From the NCBI GenBank assembly GCA_025934485.1, contig JAICXX010000018.1:1-55396 (forward strand): a stretch of DNA of 55,396 bases. Direction: 5' to 3'. The notes under the pieces are model-generated. The model did not search any database. It was not told the DNA's origin and was given only the letters and a program-made list of their open reading frames with translations. The DNA comes from Chitinophagaceae bacterium. GTDB taxonomy: Bacteria > Bacteroidota > Bacteroidia > Chitinophagales > Chitinophagaceae. The translations under genes were made by a program, and so were the position numbers. This document shows positions 8,522-18,100 of the stretch, piece after piece. The first letter of the stretch is position 1, and the number at the start of each line of letters is the position of its first letter.

Positions 8522-9116
8522 TTGTCGGGCTCAGCTGTCCCCTGCTCCATTCCTTCAAAAGAGCGTTATAACGGTCAGGCGGCAGTCCCGGACGTTGATA
8601 ATGACCGGCGGCGGTCTTCTGACGAAACGCCTCATACAACGAGACGGCACAGGCCACCGAAATGTTCAGCGATTTGATGATACCCACCTGCGGGATGATA
8701 AAATTCCCATCGGCCAGGGCACGGATCTCGTCGCTGACCCCCGAATGCTCGTTGCCGAACACCAGCGCGATACGGCCGGTGAGATCCATGTCATATAAAG
8801 ATACGGCATCCGCGGCCAGATGAGTGGTAAAGATCCTGTCTGCGCGACGACGCAGCTCCTGAAAACATTCGCGGGCGTCGGTAAACTGATGGATCGTGAG
8901 CCAGCTGGCGGCGCTGCTGCTGCTTTTGGCGCCCCATTTCTTGTGACGCGGGATGCGTGTGTTGAGAATAAAGATGTCCTGCACCCCAACGGCATCGCAG
9001 GTGCGCATTACGGCCGAGATATTGTGGGGGTCGAAGACATTTTCCAGTACGATGGTGAGATCCGCCTGTCTCTTATCCAGTACGCGGGTGATGCGTTGTT
9101 CTCTTTCGGGAGTCAT
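8514..9116 (-). CDS. trmH: SpoU-family tRNA/rRNA 2'-O-methyltransferase, TrmH-like
   Basis: SPOUT-class methyltransferase of 200 aa. All three SpoU motifs are present: NISAVMRTCDAVGV (motif 1, catalytic Arg), ALVFGNEHSGVS (motif 2) and IIPQVGIIKSLNISVACAV (motif 3, knotted SAM site). The last reads IKSLNIS, where other SpoU enzymes often have MQSLNVS. The short N-terminus and the roughly 25-residue C-terminal tail match TrmH (Gm18 in tRNA) rather than longer RlmB enzymes, so TrmH is favoured. A TAnnTTTG element on the same strand lies just upstream. Confidence 0.85.
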   Translation of the reverse strand: MTPEREQRITRVLDKRQADLTIVLENVFDPHNISAVMRTCDAVGVQDIFILNTRIPRHKKWGAKSSSSAASWLTIHQFTDARECFQELRRRADRIFTTHLAADAVSLYDMDLTGRIALVFGNEHSGVSDEIRALADGNFIIPQVGIIKSLNISVACAVSLYEAFRQKTAAGHYQRPGLPPDRYNALLKEWSRGQLSPTNE

Positions 9117-9127
9117 AGTGTAAAACG

Positions 9128-9135
9128 CAAAAATA
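9128..9135 (-). promoter_or_regulatory. -7 element TATTTTTG for trmH
   Basis: Read on the minus strand this is TATTTTTG, matching TAnnTTTG, 12 bases upstream of the trmH ATG. No clear -33 TTG is seen. Confidence 0.35.
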
Positions 9136-9226
9136 GGTCAAAGCACTCAACCGCACATTTTTTGCATAAAGGCATATCAGTCAAGACATAAGATATGTTA
9201 ATAGCTGCTTAATGGCAAACGGCGTC

Positions 9227-9256
9227 TTGCACACGCAGCCGAAATATGTAATTTTG
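9227..9256 (+). promoter_or_regulatory. Bacteroidota consensus promoter of clpS
   Basis: TTG (9227-9229), a 19-base spacer and TAATTTTG (9249-9256) fit the consensus exactly. The clpS ATG follows 17 bases downstream. Confidence 0.65.
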
Positions 9257-9273
9257 TAAAAAGAACTTACCCG

Positions 9274-9579
9274 ATGCCCGAAATGCTGAACAATCCAAGA
9301 ACTGTCGAATGGGAAGACACCGACGTGCTCACCGCCCACGAGGACCCCTGTAGCCTGATCGTCTGGAACGATGAGGTGAATACGTTCGAGTGGGTCATAG
9401 AGACACTGATCGAAGTATGCGGGCAGTCTGTCGAACAAGCCGAGCAATGCGCCATGCTCATCCACACCAAGGGTAAATATGCGGTGAAGCGCGGCTCCTA
9501 TGATGAGCTAAAGCCGCTTTGCGACGCCATTACGGACCGCGGTATCGGTGCTACCGTAGAGATGCTTTCGGAGTCCTGA
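9274..9579 (+). CDS. clpS: ATP-dependent Clp protease adaptor ClpS
   Basis: Adaptor (101 aa) that binds destabilising N-terminal residues and delivers substrates to ClpA(P) or ClpC(P). Family blocks LIVWNDEVNTFEWVIETL (about 28-45) and CAMLIHTKGKYAVKRG (about 63-78) are visible. The Asn-Asp pair in WNDE lies in the substrate-pocket loop. The neighbour 43 bases downstream is aat, which creates N-degrons, so the two probably act in one pathway. A second ATG three codons in is possible; the first is used. Confidence 0.92.
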   Translation: MPEMLNNPRTVEWEDTDVLTAHEDPCSLIVWNDEVNTFEWVIETLIEVCGQSVEQAEQCAMLIHTKGKYAVKRGSYDELKPLCDAITDRGIGATVEMLSES

Positions 9580-9622
9580 CAAACCAGGGGTCTGTCGGCC
9601 GAAGGCCAATCATAAATCTCTA

Positions 9623-10279
9623 ATGCCACTTTTTATCCTTAACCCCGAATTGATCTTTCCGCCGGTGGCGCTTGCTGAGCCGGACGGGTTGCTGGCTGTA
9701 GGCGGTGATCTGTCTACGGAGCGCTTGCTGCTTGCCTATCGTCAGGGCATCTTTCCCTGGTACGAAGGACAGCATATCCTTTGGTGGTGCCCTGATCCCC
9801 GTTTTGTGCTTTTCCCTGGCGAGCTCCGCGAAAGTAAAAGCATGAAACAACTGCTCAAACGGGATGTCTTCGAGTTCCGCGTCAACACCGATTTCACCGG
9901 CGTGATCACCAATTGCAAGAGCATCGCCCGCCGAGGCCAGGAAAGCACCTGGATCACCGATGAGGTCAGGGCTGCCTACACCCGGCTCCACCACACCGGC
10001 TATGCGCACAGTGCGGAGGCCTGGCAGGATGGCAAGCTCGTAGGGGGCCTCTACGGCATCCGGCTGGGTAAGGTGTTCTTCGGGGAAAGCATGTTCAGCA
10101 CCGTGAGCAATGCGAGCAAATACGCCTTTATCAGCTATGTCCACCAGCTGCGTGAAGAAGGGGTCGGGCTCATCGACTGCCAGGTCTATACCGAACACCT
10201 CGAATCCCTGGGCGCCAGGATGATACCCCGAAACGACTTTATCGCGTTGTTGGAACAGCTCACACCGGGGAGAAAATAA
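9623..10279 (+). CDS. aat: Leucyl/phenylalanyl-tRNA-protein transferase
   Basis: Transfers Leu or Phe from aminoacyl-tRNA to proteins with N-terminal Lys or Arg, producing substrates for ClpS. Diagnostic blocks are FPPVALAEPDGLLAVGGDL (about 11-29), YRQGIFPWY, ILWWCPDPRFVL, AYTRLHHTGYAHSAEAW and VGGLYGIRLGKVFFGESMFS. The 218-aa length is typical. It starts 43 bases after clpS. Its last 20 bases overlap the convergent exonuclease gene. Confidence 0.95.
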   Translation: MPLFILNPELIFPPVALAEPDGLLAVGGDLSTERLLLAYRQGIFPWYEGQHILWWCPDPRFVLFPGELRESKSMKQLLKRDVFEFRVNTDFTGVITNCKSIARRGQESTWITDEVRAAYTRLHHTGYAHSAEAWQDGKLVGGLYGIRLGKVFFGESMFSTVSNASKYAFISYVHQLREEGVGLIDCQVYTEHLESLGARMIPRNDFIALLEQLTPGRK

Positions 10280-11636
10280 TCTTTTTGGCCGGCCAGCGTT
10301 CGGCATGAGCGTAGATGAGCCCTCGCATATAATCGTTCTCGGGATAGCGGGTTAGATAGTCCTTCAGCTCGGCGGGATCATAGATCGCTGTATCGGCCGG
10401 CAGATAACCCATTCCATAGAGGCGGCCCCGTTCGATGAGGATACAACTTTTTTCTTCGGCATGACGTCCCCGATCCATCAACGAAAAACTGGGCAGGCTT
10501 TGTAACAGCGCATCGATGGCCGCCTCTACCCTTCCGTTATAGCTCATGGCATCTTCGCGATGTTCGCAGGCGCCGTCGCAGGTCTGTTCCTTTACCCCTT
10601 CACAGGTATCATTGTCCGTTTGGATATAGCAAAGTTTGGGGCAAAGCCGGAACTCACGTACCAGCTTGCGTAAGAGGTTCTGTCCTTCCAGCAGCAGCGA
10701 GAAGGTATAGATCGGCTGTAATTGCTTTTTCTTTTTCTCCAGGATGAGGCGGGAATAGCCATTCAGGTCCTCGTAAAGATACAAGCCATAGGTCGCCTCA
10801 AAGCGTTTGAGACTTCGGTTATATGCCGGCCAGAGTCGTTTGATCTCCACGCATTCGAGGAGGAAAGCCATCAGTTCGGTACCCGTGGTCTCGTGCGAGA
10901 TGGAATAGATGTTTCGCAGGAATTCCTGTTTTTGCCGGCCCGTTTTGTTGTTGGAGAAATGGCTCGCCACCCGGTGGCGGATGTTCTTGGCCTTGCCGAC
11001 ATAGATCACCTTTCCTTTTTGATCGTGGAAGTAATACACGCCGGGCGTCATAGGCAGCCGCTCCAGTTCTTCCGCCGGCAGGTGGATGGGCAGGTACTGT
11101 TCGCTGTTCCTGCCTTTGAGCATGGTTCGGATCAATTCCAGGCCGCCGGCCGCCAGGATCTTCTCGAATAACAGCACGGTAGCCTGGGCATCGCCGGCAG
11201 CACGGTGCCGGTTAGAAATGTCGATGCCGAGAAACGAACAGATATTGCCGAGGCTATAGCTGGGCGCTCCCGGGAAGGCCTTGCGGCTTAGCCGGACGGT
11301 GCAAAGTTTCTTGCTGTTGAGGATAAACCCGCATTCCTGCAGCTGATGTTTCAGGAATGAATAGTCGAAATTTACGTTGTGGGCGATGAAGATGGCGTCT
11401 TTCAGCCATTCGTGGACCACGGAGGCGATGGCTTCGAACGGTGGCGCATCAGCGACCATTTCGTCGCTGATGCCCGTGAGCGCCTGCACATACCTTGGGA
11501 TAGGCATACCCGGTGAGACCAGGGACTCATAGCGTTTAACTTCCCGGTTTCCATCGTGCAACACAATAGCAACTTCTGTAATGGCGTTATTAGCTGCATA
11601 ACCACCGGTAGTTTCTATGTCGACTATCGCGTACAT
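10260..11636 (-). CDS. DnaQ-like exonuclease fused to GIY-YIG (UvrC-N-like) nuclease
   Basis: A 458-aa two-nuclease fusion. Residues about 1-170 are a DEDDh exonuclease: VDIETTGG (ExoI), HNVNFDYSFLK (ExoII) and HRAAGDAQAT (ExoIII). Residues about 200-300 are a GIY-YIG domain as at the UvrC N-terminus: GVYYFHDQKGKVIYVGKAK, with HRVASHF after it. The C-terminal portion (about 310-458) has several cysteines and no motif I recognise. Fusions of this type are known in several phyla and are thought to act in DNA repair. The 3' end overlaps aat. A strong hairpin lies directly upstream of the start codon. Confidence 0.9.
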   Translation of the reverse strand: MYAIVDIETTGGYAANNAITEVAIVLHDGNREVKRYESLVSPGMPIPRYVQALTGISDEMVADAPPFEAIASVVHEWLKDAIFIAHNVNFDYSFLKHQLQECGFILNSKKLCTVRLSRKAFPGAPSYSLGNICSFLGIDISNRHRAAGDAQATVLLFEKILAAGGLELIRTMLKGRNSEQYLPIHLPAEELERLPMTPGVYYFHDQKGKVIYVGKAKNIRHRVASHFSNNKTGRQKQEFLRNIYSISHETTGTELMAFLLECVEIKRLWPAYNRSLKRFEATYGLYLYEDLNGYSRLILEKKKKQLQPIYTFSLLLEGQNLLRKLVREFRLCPKLCYIQTDNDTCEGVKEQTCDGACEHREDAMSYNGRVEAAIDALLQSLPSFSLMDRGRHAEEKSCILIERGRLYGMGYLPADTAIYDPAELKDYLTRYPENDYMRGLIYAHAERWPAKKIIFSPV

Positions 11637-11647
11637 GATCTTTTATC

Positions 11648-11666
11648 AGCCCGCCTGCGGCGGGCT
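11648..11666 (-). promoter_or_regulatory. Leader hairpin before the exonuclease/GIY-YIG gene
   Basis: Perfect 8-bp stem AGCCCGCC/GGCGGGCT around TGC, 12 bases upstream of the ATG on the minus strand. A TATCTTTA sequence beyond it could be a degenerate -7 element, which would place the hairpin in the 5' leader. Confidence 0.4.
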
Positions 11667-11762
11667 GTAAAGATAGCAAGAAACCTTCGTTCGTACCCCT
11701 TAGTGAAAGCTCCGGATAACCCCCGGGAAGTTACCTGATTGTTTAACCTAAATCCAAATCGT

Positions 11763-11888
11763 ATGGAACAAATGGACACTAAGATGGACTCCATGACGCA
11801 CTCGGAAAGTATGGTGATGACCTTCATCACGGCGTTTTTATACTTCTGTGCTATCATGGCTGCCGCGTACTTATTCACGATGGCTTAA
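11763..11888 (+). CDS. Small membrane protein, 41 aa
   Basis: ATG to TAA encodes 41 residues. A Met-rich polar start (MEQMDTKMDSMTHSESM) is followed by one hydrophobic helix (about 18-39) ending YLFTMA. A clear terminator hairpin starts 39 bases after the stop. The function is unknown and I do not recognise a family. The start could lie at any of several early Met codons. Confidence 0.55.
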   Translation: MEQMDTKMDSMTHSESMVMTFITAFLYFCAIMAAAYLFTMA

Positions 11889-11926
11889 TCGATAGCTTAA
11901 TACACCCTACTTATTAACCCTTTTTG

Positions 11927-11954
11927 ACTCCAGTGCCCTTTAGCTGGAGTTTTG
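11927..11954 (+). terminator. Terminator after the 41-aa gene
   Basis: ACTCCAG (11927-11933) pairs with CTGGAGT (11944-11950) around a 10-base loop, followed by TTTG. Its place right after a tiny ORF supports that ORF as a transcribed gene. Confidence 0.6.
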
Positions 11955-11983
11955 TTATGGCGGGAAAGACAGGTAAAAAAAAT

Positions 11984-12012
11984 TTTGAAATTACAAAAAT
12001 TTAGTATCTTTG
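11984..12012 (+). promoter_or_regulatory. Promoter upstream of the 37-aa gene
   Basis: TTTG (11984-11987), a 17-base spacer and TATCTTTG (12005-12012) match the Bacteroidota consensus. The next start codon is 127 bases downstream, implying a long AT-rich leader. Confidence 0.6.
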
Positions 12013-12139
12013 TAAAGTTCCTTACCCTTTCTGGGCACCTACAAGCCAAATTCGCTGAGAAACCGTACCTTATAGAATTCCGATCCCCTTTGAATTCCGT
12101 CTTTTTTAATCAATTTGGTTTCACCCTAAAAAATTTTTT

Positions 12140-12253
12140 ATGAAGAGGATCTTCCATTCTATCCATCTTGGAGAAACTGCGAAAACTGCACTACTCGCTA
12201 TCGGATTCATCGGTCTGGTGATGTTCCTGTCTTACCTCTACTGGTTTGCCTAG
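12140..12253 (+). CDS. Small membrane protein, 37 aa
   Basis: ATG to TAG encodes 37 residues. A basic N-terminus (MKRIFHSIHLGETAKT) precedes one hydrophobic helix (about 17-36) ending SYLYWFA. It is bracketed by a consensus promoter upstream and a terminator hairpin downstream, which is good evidence for a real gene. Function is unknown. It and the 41-aa gene are the only coding sequences I can see in the 780-base gap before valS. Confidence 0.6.
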   Translation: MKRIFHSIHLGETAKTALLAIGFIGLVMFLSYLYWFA

Positions 12254-12283
12254 GGACACGCTGATTTGTAACATATTATATTA

Positions 12284-12311
12284 TTCCCCGGCAGACGCTG
12301 GGGAATTTTTT
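12284..12311 (+). terminator. Terminator after the 37-aa gene
   Basis: ATTCCCC pairs with GGGGAAT around a short loop and is followed by seven T residues. A second CGGGGAA-plus-T-run lies 30 bases on, as if the downstream arm had been duplicated. Confidence 0.65.
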
Positions 12312-12383
12312 TGCTCCCTCCGGTCGCCTGGCCGGGGAATTTTTTTTTGACTTCCTCCCGGCTCGGCCGGGCCATCTTTTATT

Positions 12384-12391
12384 TACCTTTG
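12384..12391 (+). promoter_or_regulatory. -7 element TACCTTTG for valS
   Basis: Matches TAnnTTTG, 22 bases upstream of the valS ATG. No TTG is found at the expected distance. Confidence 0.45.
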
Positions 12392-12413
12392 CAACCCAAT
12401 CGAAAATTCCCAC

Positions 12414-15116
12414 ATGGAACTGAGCAAGAACTATGCCCCCGCCACTACAGAAGACAGGTGGTACGCACATTGGCTGGACAAACGCTACTTCAACAGCAAG
12501 CCGGACGGACGCCCTGCTTTTACCGTGGTGATCCCGCCCCCCAATGTCACCGGGGTCTTGCATATGGGTCATACCCTCAACGAGACGGTACAGGATATCC
12601 TTGTCCGGAAGGCCCGCATGACCGGTTTTAACGCCTGCTGGGTACCCGGCAGCGACCACGCCTCCATTGCCACCGAAGCCAAGGTCGTCGGCATGCTCCG
12701 CGAGAAAGGGATTGATAAAAATCAATTGACCCGCCCGGAGTTCATGACCTACGCCTATGAATGGAAAGAGAAATACGGCAACATCATTTACGACCAGATA
12801 CGGAAATTGGGTTGCAGTGTAGATTGGGATCGCGTCTCCTTTACGATGGATGCCGGTTATTATGATTCTGTTATCCGCGTCTTCATTGATCTTTATCAAA
12901 AAGGCTTGATCTACCGCGGCGCGCGGATGATCCACTGGGATCCCCAGGCCAAGACCGCCCTGAGTGACGAAGAAGTGGAATATCGTGACGAGAACGGAAA
13001 GCTTACTTACGTTAATTATGCCCTCGTCGATGGCGCAGGTGCGTCCCTGGGCCGGTCGATCACCATCGCCACGCAACGGCCCGAAACGATCATGGGCGAT
13101 ACGGCGGTCTGCGTCAATCCCAACGACCCGCGCTACCAGGATTTGCGGGGCGCCTTTGCCATCGTTCCCCTGGTCAACCGCCGCGTGCCCATTATCTTCG
13201 ACGAATATGTCGATCCCGCCTTTGGTACCGGCGCCCTCAAAGTCACGCCGGCCCATGATATCAACGACTATAACCTGGGGCTTAAACACGGTCTGCCCAT
13301 CATCGATACCCTCAACCCGGACGGAACCCTCAGCGCCGCTGCCGAAGTCTTTGTAGGCACCGACCGGTTTGCTGCACGCAAGGCCGTCGTCAAGGCGCTC
13401 AAAGAAGCCGGGCTGGTTGTCAAGGAGGAGGATCATTTGACCCGTTTGGGCTATTCGCAGCGTACTAACGCCGTCGTCGAACCGCGCATCTCCACGCAAT
13501 GGTTCGTCCGGATGAAGGCGCTTGCGGAGCCGGCATTGAAGGCCGTCACCGAAGGGTTCATTCACATCCACCCCGGCGACAAGTTCATGGCGACCTATAA
13601 ATACTGGCTCGAGAATGTCGAGGATTGGTGTATCTCGCGTCAGCTGTGGTGGGGACAGCAGATCCCTGCCTGGTATGCGCCTGATGGCAGTTTCCGCGTA
13701 GCCGCTACCCGCGAGGAAGCCTATGCGCTTTTCGGCGAGGCCGGGGCGGCCGCCGCCTCGCTGGGATTCACCGCTGCCGAGCTTCGCCAGGACGAGGACG
13801 TGCTCGACACCTGGTTCTCTTCCTGGCTTTGGCCCATCGAAGTCTTCAAAGGCGTCACGCGCCCCGGCAATGCCGATATCCGGTACTACTACCCTACTTC
13901 GGTGCTGGTCACGGGTCAGGACATCATCTTCTTCTGGGTGGCGCGGATGATCATGGCGGGGCTGTATTATTTTCCCGATTCCCTGCCGATGGACCAGCGC
14001 ATCCCCTTCCGCGATGTCTATTTCACGGGCATGGTCCGGGATAACCTGGGGCGCAAGATGAGCAAGAGCCTCGGTAACTCGCCGGATCTGTTGGGGCTCA
14101 TCGAGAAATATGGCGCCGATGCCGTTCGATTCGGGATCATGATCGCCTCGCCTGCTGGTAGTGATCTTTTATTCGACGAAGCCGCGCTCGAACAGGGCCG
14201 GAATTTCAACAATAAGTTGTGGAATGCATTGAAGCTGGTCAAAGGCTGGGAAAGCCGGCTGGCGGCTGGCGCTGGTGATGCTTCTGCTGCTGCCGGGAAC
14301 GCCGCCGCCGGCCAGGGCCATTTCGCCATCCTATGGCTGGAAAACCGCCTGCGCGAAGCCCGTACCACCATCGACCAGCTCTTCGCCGAATTCCGGCTCA
14401 GCGAGGCGCTCAAGACCCTGTACTCGCTGATCTGGGATGACTTCTGCAGCTGGTACCTGGAGTGGGTCAAGCCACCCTTTGGTGAATCCATGGACAAAGC
14501 CGTCTATGATCATACCGTGCGTTTTTTCGAGCAGTTGATCCACCTCCTGCATCCTTATATGCCCTTCATCACCGAAGAGCTCTATCATCTTTTGGCAGAG
14601 CGCGCCGATGGCGATGATCTTTGCGTCCGGCAGTTCGCAGCAGTAGCCGCACCCGACGCCGCCATCCTGGCGCAGGGCAATCTCCTCAAGGACGCCATTA
14701 CAACGCTGCGCGATGCCCGGAACAAGGCGCAGCTGAAACCCAAGGAGCCGGTGAAGCTCTTTATCCTGCCGGAATCCCCCGCCGCCTATCGCGCGATCAT
14801 GGCGATCCTTAGCCGTCAGGTGAATGCAGAAAGCATCGATTTCACCACCGAAGCCATCTCCGGGTCGCTTACGATCGTCGCGGGCAAGGACAAATACTAT
14901 ATCGTCACCGAAAAGGCACTTGACAACGGCAACCAGAAAGAAGAGCTGCTGAAAGAGCTGGGCTATCTCAAGGGTTTTCTCGAATCCGTGAATAAGAAAT
15001 TGAGCAATGAACGGTTCGTGCAAAACGCGAAACCCGAGGTCGTCGACCTCGAGCGCAGGAAAAAAGAAGACGCCGAGAGCAAAATCAAAGCGATCGAAGA
15101 GAGTTTGAATGCGTAG
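12414..15116 (+). CDS. valS: Valyl-tRNA synthetase
   Basis: Class I aminoacyl-tRNA synthetase that charges tRNA-Val with editing of misactivated threonine. The HIGH-type motif is in PPPNVTGVLHMGHTLNE (about 42-58) and the KMSKS motif is KMSKSLGNSP (about 549-558). The editing insert begins ITIATQRPETIMGDTAV. The C-terminal coiled-coil arm (about 830-900) is present. At 900 aa it is of usual length and complete. The ATG at 12414 sits just after a TACCTTTG element. Confidence 0.97.
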   Translation: MELSKNYAPATTEDRWYAHWLDKRYFNSKPDGRPAFTVVIPPPNVTGVLHMGHTLNETVQDILVRKARMTGFNACWVPGSDHASIATEAKVVGMLREKGIDKNQLTRPEFMTYAYEWKEKYGNIIYDQIRKLGCSVDWDRVSFTMDAGYYDSVIRVFIDLYQKGLIYRGARMIHWDPQAKTALSDEEVEYRDENGKLTYVNYALVDGAGASLGRSITIATQRPETIMGDTAVCVNPNDPRYQDLRGAFAIVPLVNRRVPIIFDEYVDPAFGTGALKVTPAHDINDYNLGLKHGLPIIDTLNPDGTLSAAAEVFVGTDRFAARKAVVKALKEAGLVVKEEDHLTRLGYSQRTNAVVEPRISTQWFVRMKALAEPALKAVTEGFIHIHPGDKFMATYKYWLENVEDWCISRQLWWGQQIPAWYAPDGSFRVAATREEAYALFGEAGAAAASLGFTAAELRQDEDVLDTWFSSWLWPIEVFKGVTRPGNADIRYYYPTSVLVTGQDIIFFWVARMIMAGLYYFPDSLPMDQRIPFRDVYFTGMVRDNLGRKMSKSLGNSPDLLGLIEKYGADAVRFGIMIASPAGSDLLFDEAALEQGRNFNNKLWNALKLVKGWESRLAAGAGDASAAAGNAAAGQGHFAILWLENRLREARTTIDQLFAEFRLSEALKTLYSLIWDDFCSWYLEWVKPPFGESMDKAVYDHTVRFFEQLIHLLHPYMPFITEELYHLLAERADGDDLCVRQFAAVAAPDAAILAQGNLLKDAITTLRDARNKAQLKPKEPVKLFILPESPAAYRAIMAILSRQVNAESIDFTTEAISGSLTIVAGKDKYYIVTEKALDNGNQKEELLKELGYLKGFLESVNKKLSNERFVQNAKPEVVDLERRKKEDAESKIKAIEESLNA

Positions 15117-15149
15117 GCGATCAGTTTCGGCCGCAGTCTTTGCCCGGTA

Positions 15150-18100
15150 TTAGTCGATGGGTTTCATCGCATGCCCGCTATAGCCCTGCGAAAGCAGGTT
15201 GAGCGGCAGGATGAGCTCCCACTGGTTGGGGCCGCGGCCGCCGAAATCGAGGTCCAGGAGACGGCTATAACGGATGCCAAAGCTTATGGTAAGCTGATTC
15301 CACCATTTCGTGTCGAAATACACCTCGGAGCCAAAGCTGCGGAACGTGCCGTTGTAGGTCTGTCCCGTGGTATAGAAGTCCATGGCCCGGGTGTAATCGT
15401 AATACAGGTTGGTGCGGATGCGGAGAACATACACCATGTCGCCGAATCCAAAGTCCGGATAAAAGAGCGGCAATTGATAATTGGCGGAATAGCGCCACAT
15501 GCGGTAAAAATTTTCGGCTGTATATCCCCGGGAGAACGGGAAATTGTTGGTGAACCGCGCGTTACCCAGCGTATCGCGTTGCTGGAAAGCGGCGCCCAGC
15601 AGGAGGCTATGCGTGTAGGCGAGCCCCGGCAGATACAAATAGCCCGACGCGAGGAACTGATGGGCTTCGAAAGTCGTCACGGCGCTGCTGTAGCTCAGGC
15701 TCAGGACCTCGGCAAAACGCGGTGCGATCTGGGCCTGCGCCTGCTGTGTCTGGTGCACAAAGCTCAGCGACGGATCGATATACGCAAAGCCCTGGCTGTT
15801 GAAGGAGTCCTTGTACAATCCCGAATAATACCGTTGGTTATAGACGATATCCGATCCCAGTTGAAAGCTCGTATAATTACGCCCGCTGGTCCAGTTCAGC
15901 GGGATGCTGAGGCCCGCCCGGGTCTCCATCTCGTTCCAATAGACCGTTTGGTTGCCATAAAGCGCATTGCGGTTGAATGTATAGTTCCATCCGGCGTCCA
16001 GGAAGGGATACAGGGCGCCATAGGTAGCGTCGACCCCCACCTGGGTATATTGTTCATTGCGGTTCCAGCCAGCGTAGATGTCCGTCTCCAACGTGTTGAG
16101 GATATTGTCGCTGACCAGCGACAGCTGGTAATCGGGGTCATTAATATAGGGGCGCCAGGAATGAAAATTGATCAGGTGCGAGGTGATGGGATAAGCCGTG
16201 GCGGGATACGAGCCCGTGCCGATGTGATCCAGCAAATGGGCGCGACCATGGTCCAGCGAATCGATGCCCAGGATTGAGAGCGCGCGGGCCCAGTCTCCAA
16301 TTGCCATGGGCTCGAGGCGGATGCCGTGGCTGTCGGCGCCGGGCCCGGCAATGCCACGCGTCGTATCGGTGAGAAAGCCTACCGCGGTAAAGGTATTCCA
16401 GGTATAGTCACCATTTTGGCCGGCGTGGAACTCGTATTGGCCCGTGGTGGGGTCGCCGTGTGGCAGGACGACGCGGTACAGCTGTCCCCCGGCCAGGGCA
16501 TAGACCCGGTCTTCGCGACTTTGCGACGCCGTAAACCAAATGGTATCGGCTTTCACACTGGGGTAGCCGATGGTCTGGAAGCTGAACGGCAGCAGATAAC
16601 GGGTCGCGCCGTCGCCTGCGTCGACCAGCGCCAGCGACATCTCGCCGCGGCGGTTGCGTACCGCCGTTACGATCTGCGTAGCATTGGCATAGAATTTCGG
16701 ATAGGTATAAAAGAGTTTTTCCGGGTTGGGGAACTGTTTGATCACGGACCCCCTGGCGGCATCGAGCAGGAAGAGGGTACAGGAGCCATCCGTAGACTCC
16801 TGGACGGTCACGATCTGTCGTCCATCCGCTGAAAGTTCGGGGGAGAAATAGCGGCTGCGGCTTGTGAGCTTGCGGTCTTCACCCGTGCGGGGGTCGAGCA
16901 GCCGGAGGACGCTATAGTCGCGCCAGCCCCAGCGGAGGTCGGTCTCATAGGCGGCATAAACCACCCCGGCGGCGGAGAGCGAGAAATAGTTGTCGAGCGA
17001 GATGGCGCGGTTCCGCAGCCGGGTCTCCTGTCCCGTCGACAGATCGCGGATCACGAAGGCGGGAATGCGGTTATAGGTGCTGCGCATATACAGAAGGCTG
17101 TCGCGGCCTATGAATTGCGGAAATTCTTCGTCGGCGGAAAAATGCCGGTGGGCACGGGCGAAGCTGTCGGCTGCGGCGAGCGGGGCGGCTCCGGGGCCAG
17201 TCGCGGCGAGTTCATCGGGTGTGAGCTGCGCCTGCCTCCGGAAATAGTCCAGGGCGTCGCTTCGAAACTGTTGGAACGAGATGCCGGCATAGCGACGGAT
17301 GGCGCCCTGCAGGGGATAGAAAAGGCCATGAAAGGCCGCGGCATCGTGGGTCACCTGGCGCCAGAATTCGTCGCCATAGCGTTCCCGGCCATAGGCGACC
17401 AGCATATAGCCGAGGGGATACCAGGAGGGGATATAGTCCCGCAGCGAGCCATTGCGGAGCTTCATCCACGAATAGTTCTTTTCGCCGGCCCACAGCGACC
17501 GATAGGTATTGAAGAAATAAGGCAGCCGGCCCCGGCCCTGGTCGCTCACGAGGGTCTCCTGGTAGACGGCGTCGCCCTCCCAGAACCAGTTAGGCACGGA
17601 AAGACTGTTGGCAAAAGCCTGTCCGCCCTCACCAAAGAGATAGTAGAAGAAAGCGGAGAGGCCTACGCGATAATTGTTGTATTGCTGGACGTGGCGGTAT
17701 TCGTGGATGGCCAGCATCTTCTGCCAGGGCAGGCTGCCCAGGTCGAAGCTGTTCTGTTCGGGCGTGAGTTGGAATTCGCTCCGAAAGGGTGCCAGCCCCA
17801 CATAGCCGTTGGGGATGGTCGTTTGGTTCTGGAGTACGATATTGATCTTCCGCTGGGAAAGACCGATCGTCGGCAATGTGGTCCGGGCCAGCCGGTGGAC
17901 AATGGCCGCAACCTGTTCCGCCATGGTATCGAGGCCCGCAGGGAAGATAATGCGGGCGGTGTCTGTGTTCAGCTGATGCCATTTCAGGGAAGGGGGATTG
18001 CCGCCGAAGACCTGGGCGTTTACACCTGTCGAAAGCAAAAGCAGTCCAATAAAAACGGGCAGGCGAAAAATGTGCCGAGGATTCGCTTTGAGAAATTTAG

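Noticed and set aside
12276..13571. Long open frame on the minus strand opposite valS (431 codons)
   Set aside because: It lies antisense to an unmistakable valS and partly in its promoter region, and the translation shows no family motif. Mirror frames of this kind are common in GC-rich coding DNA.
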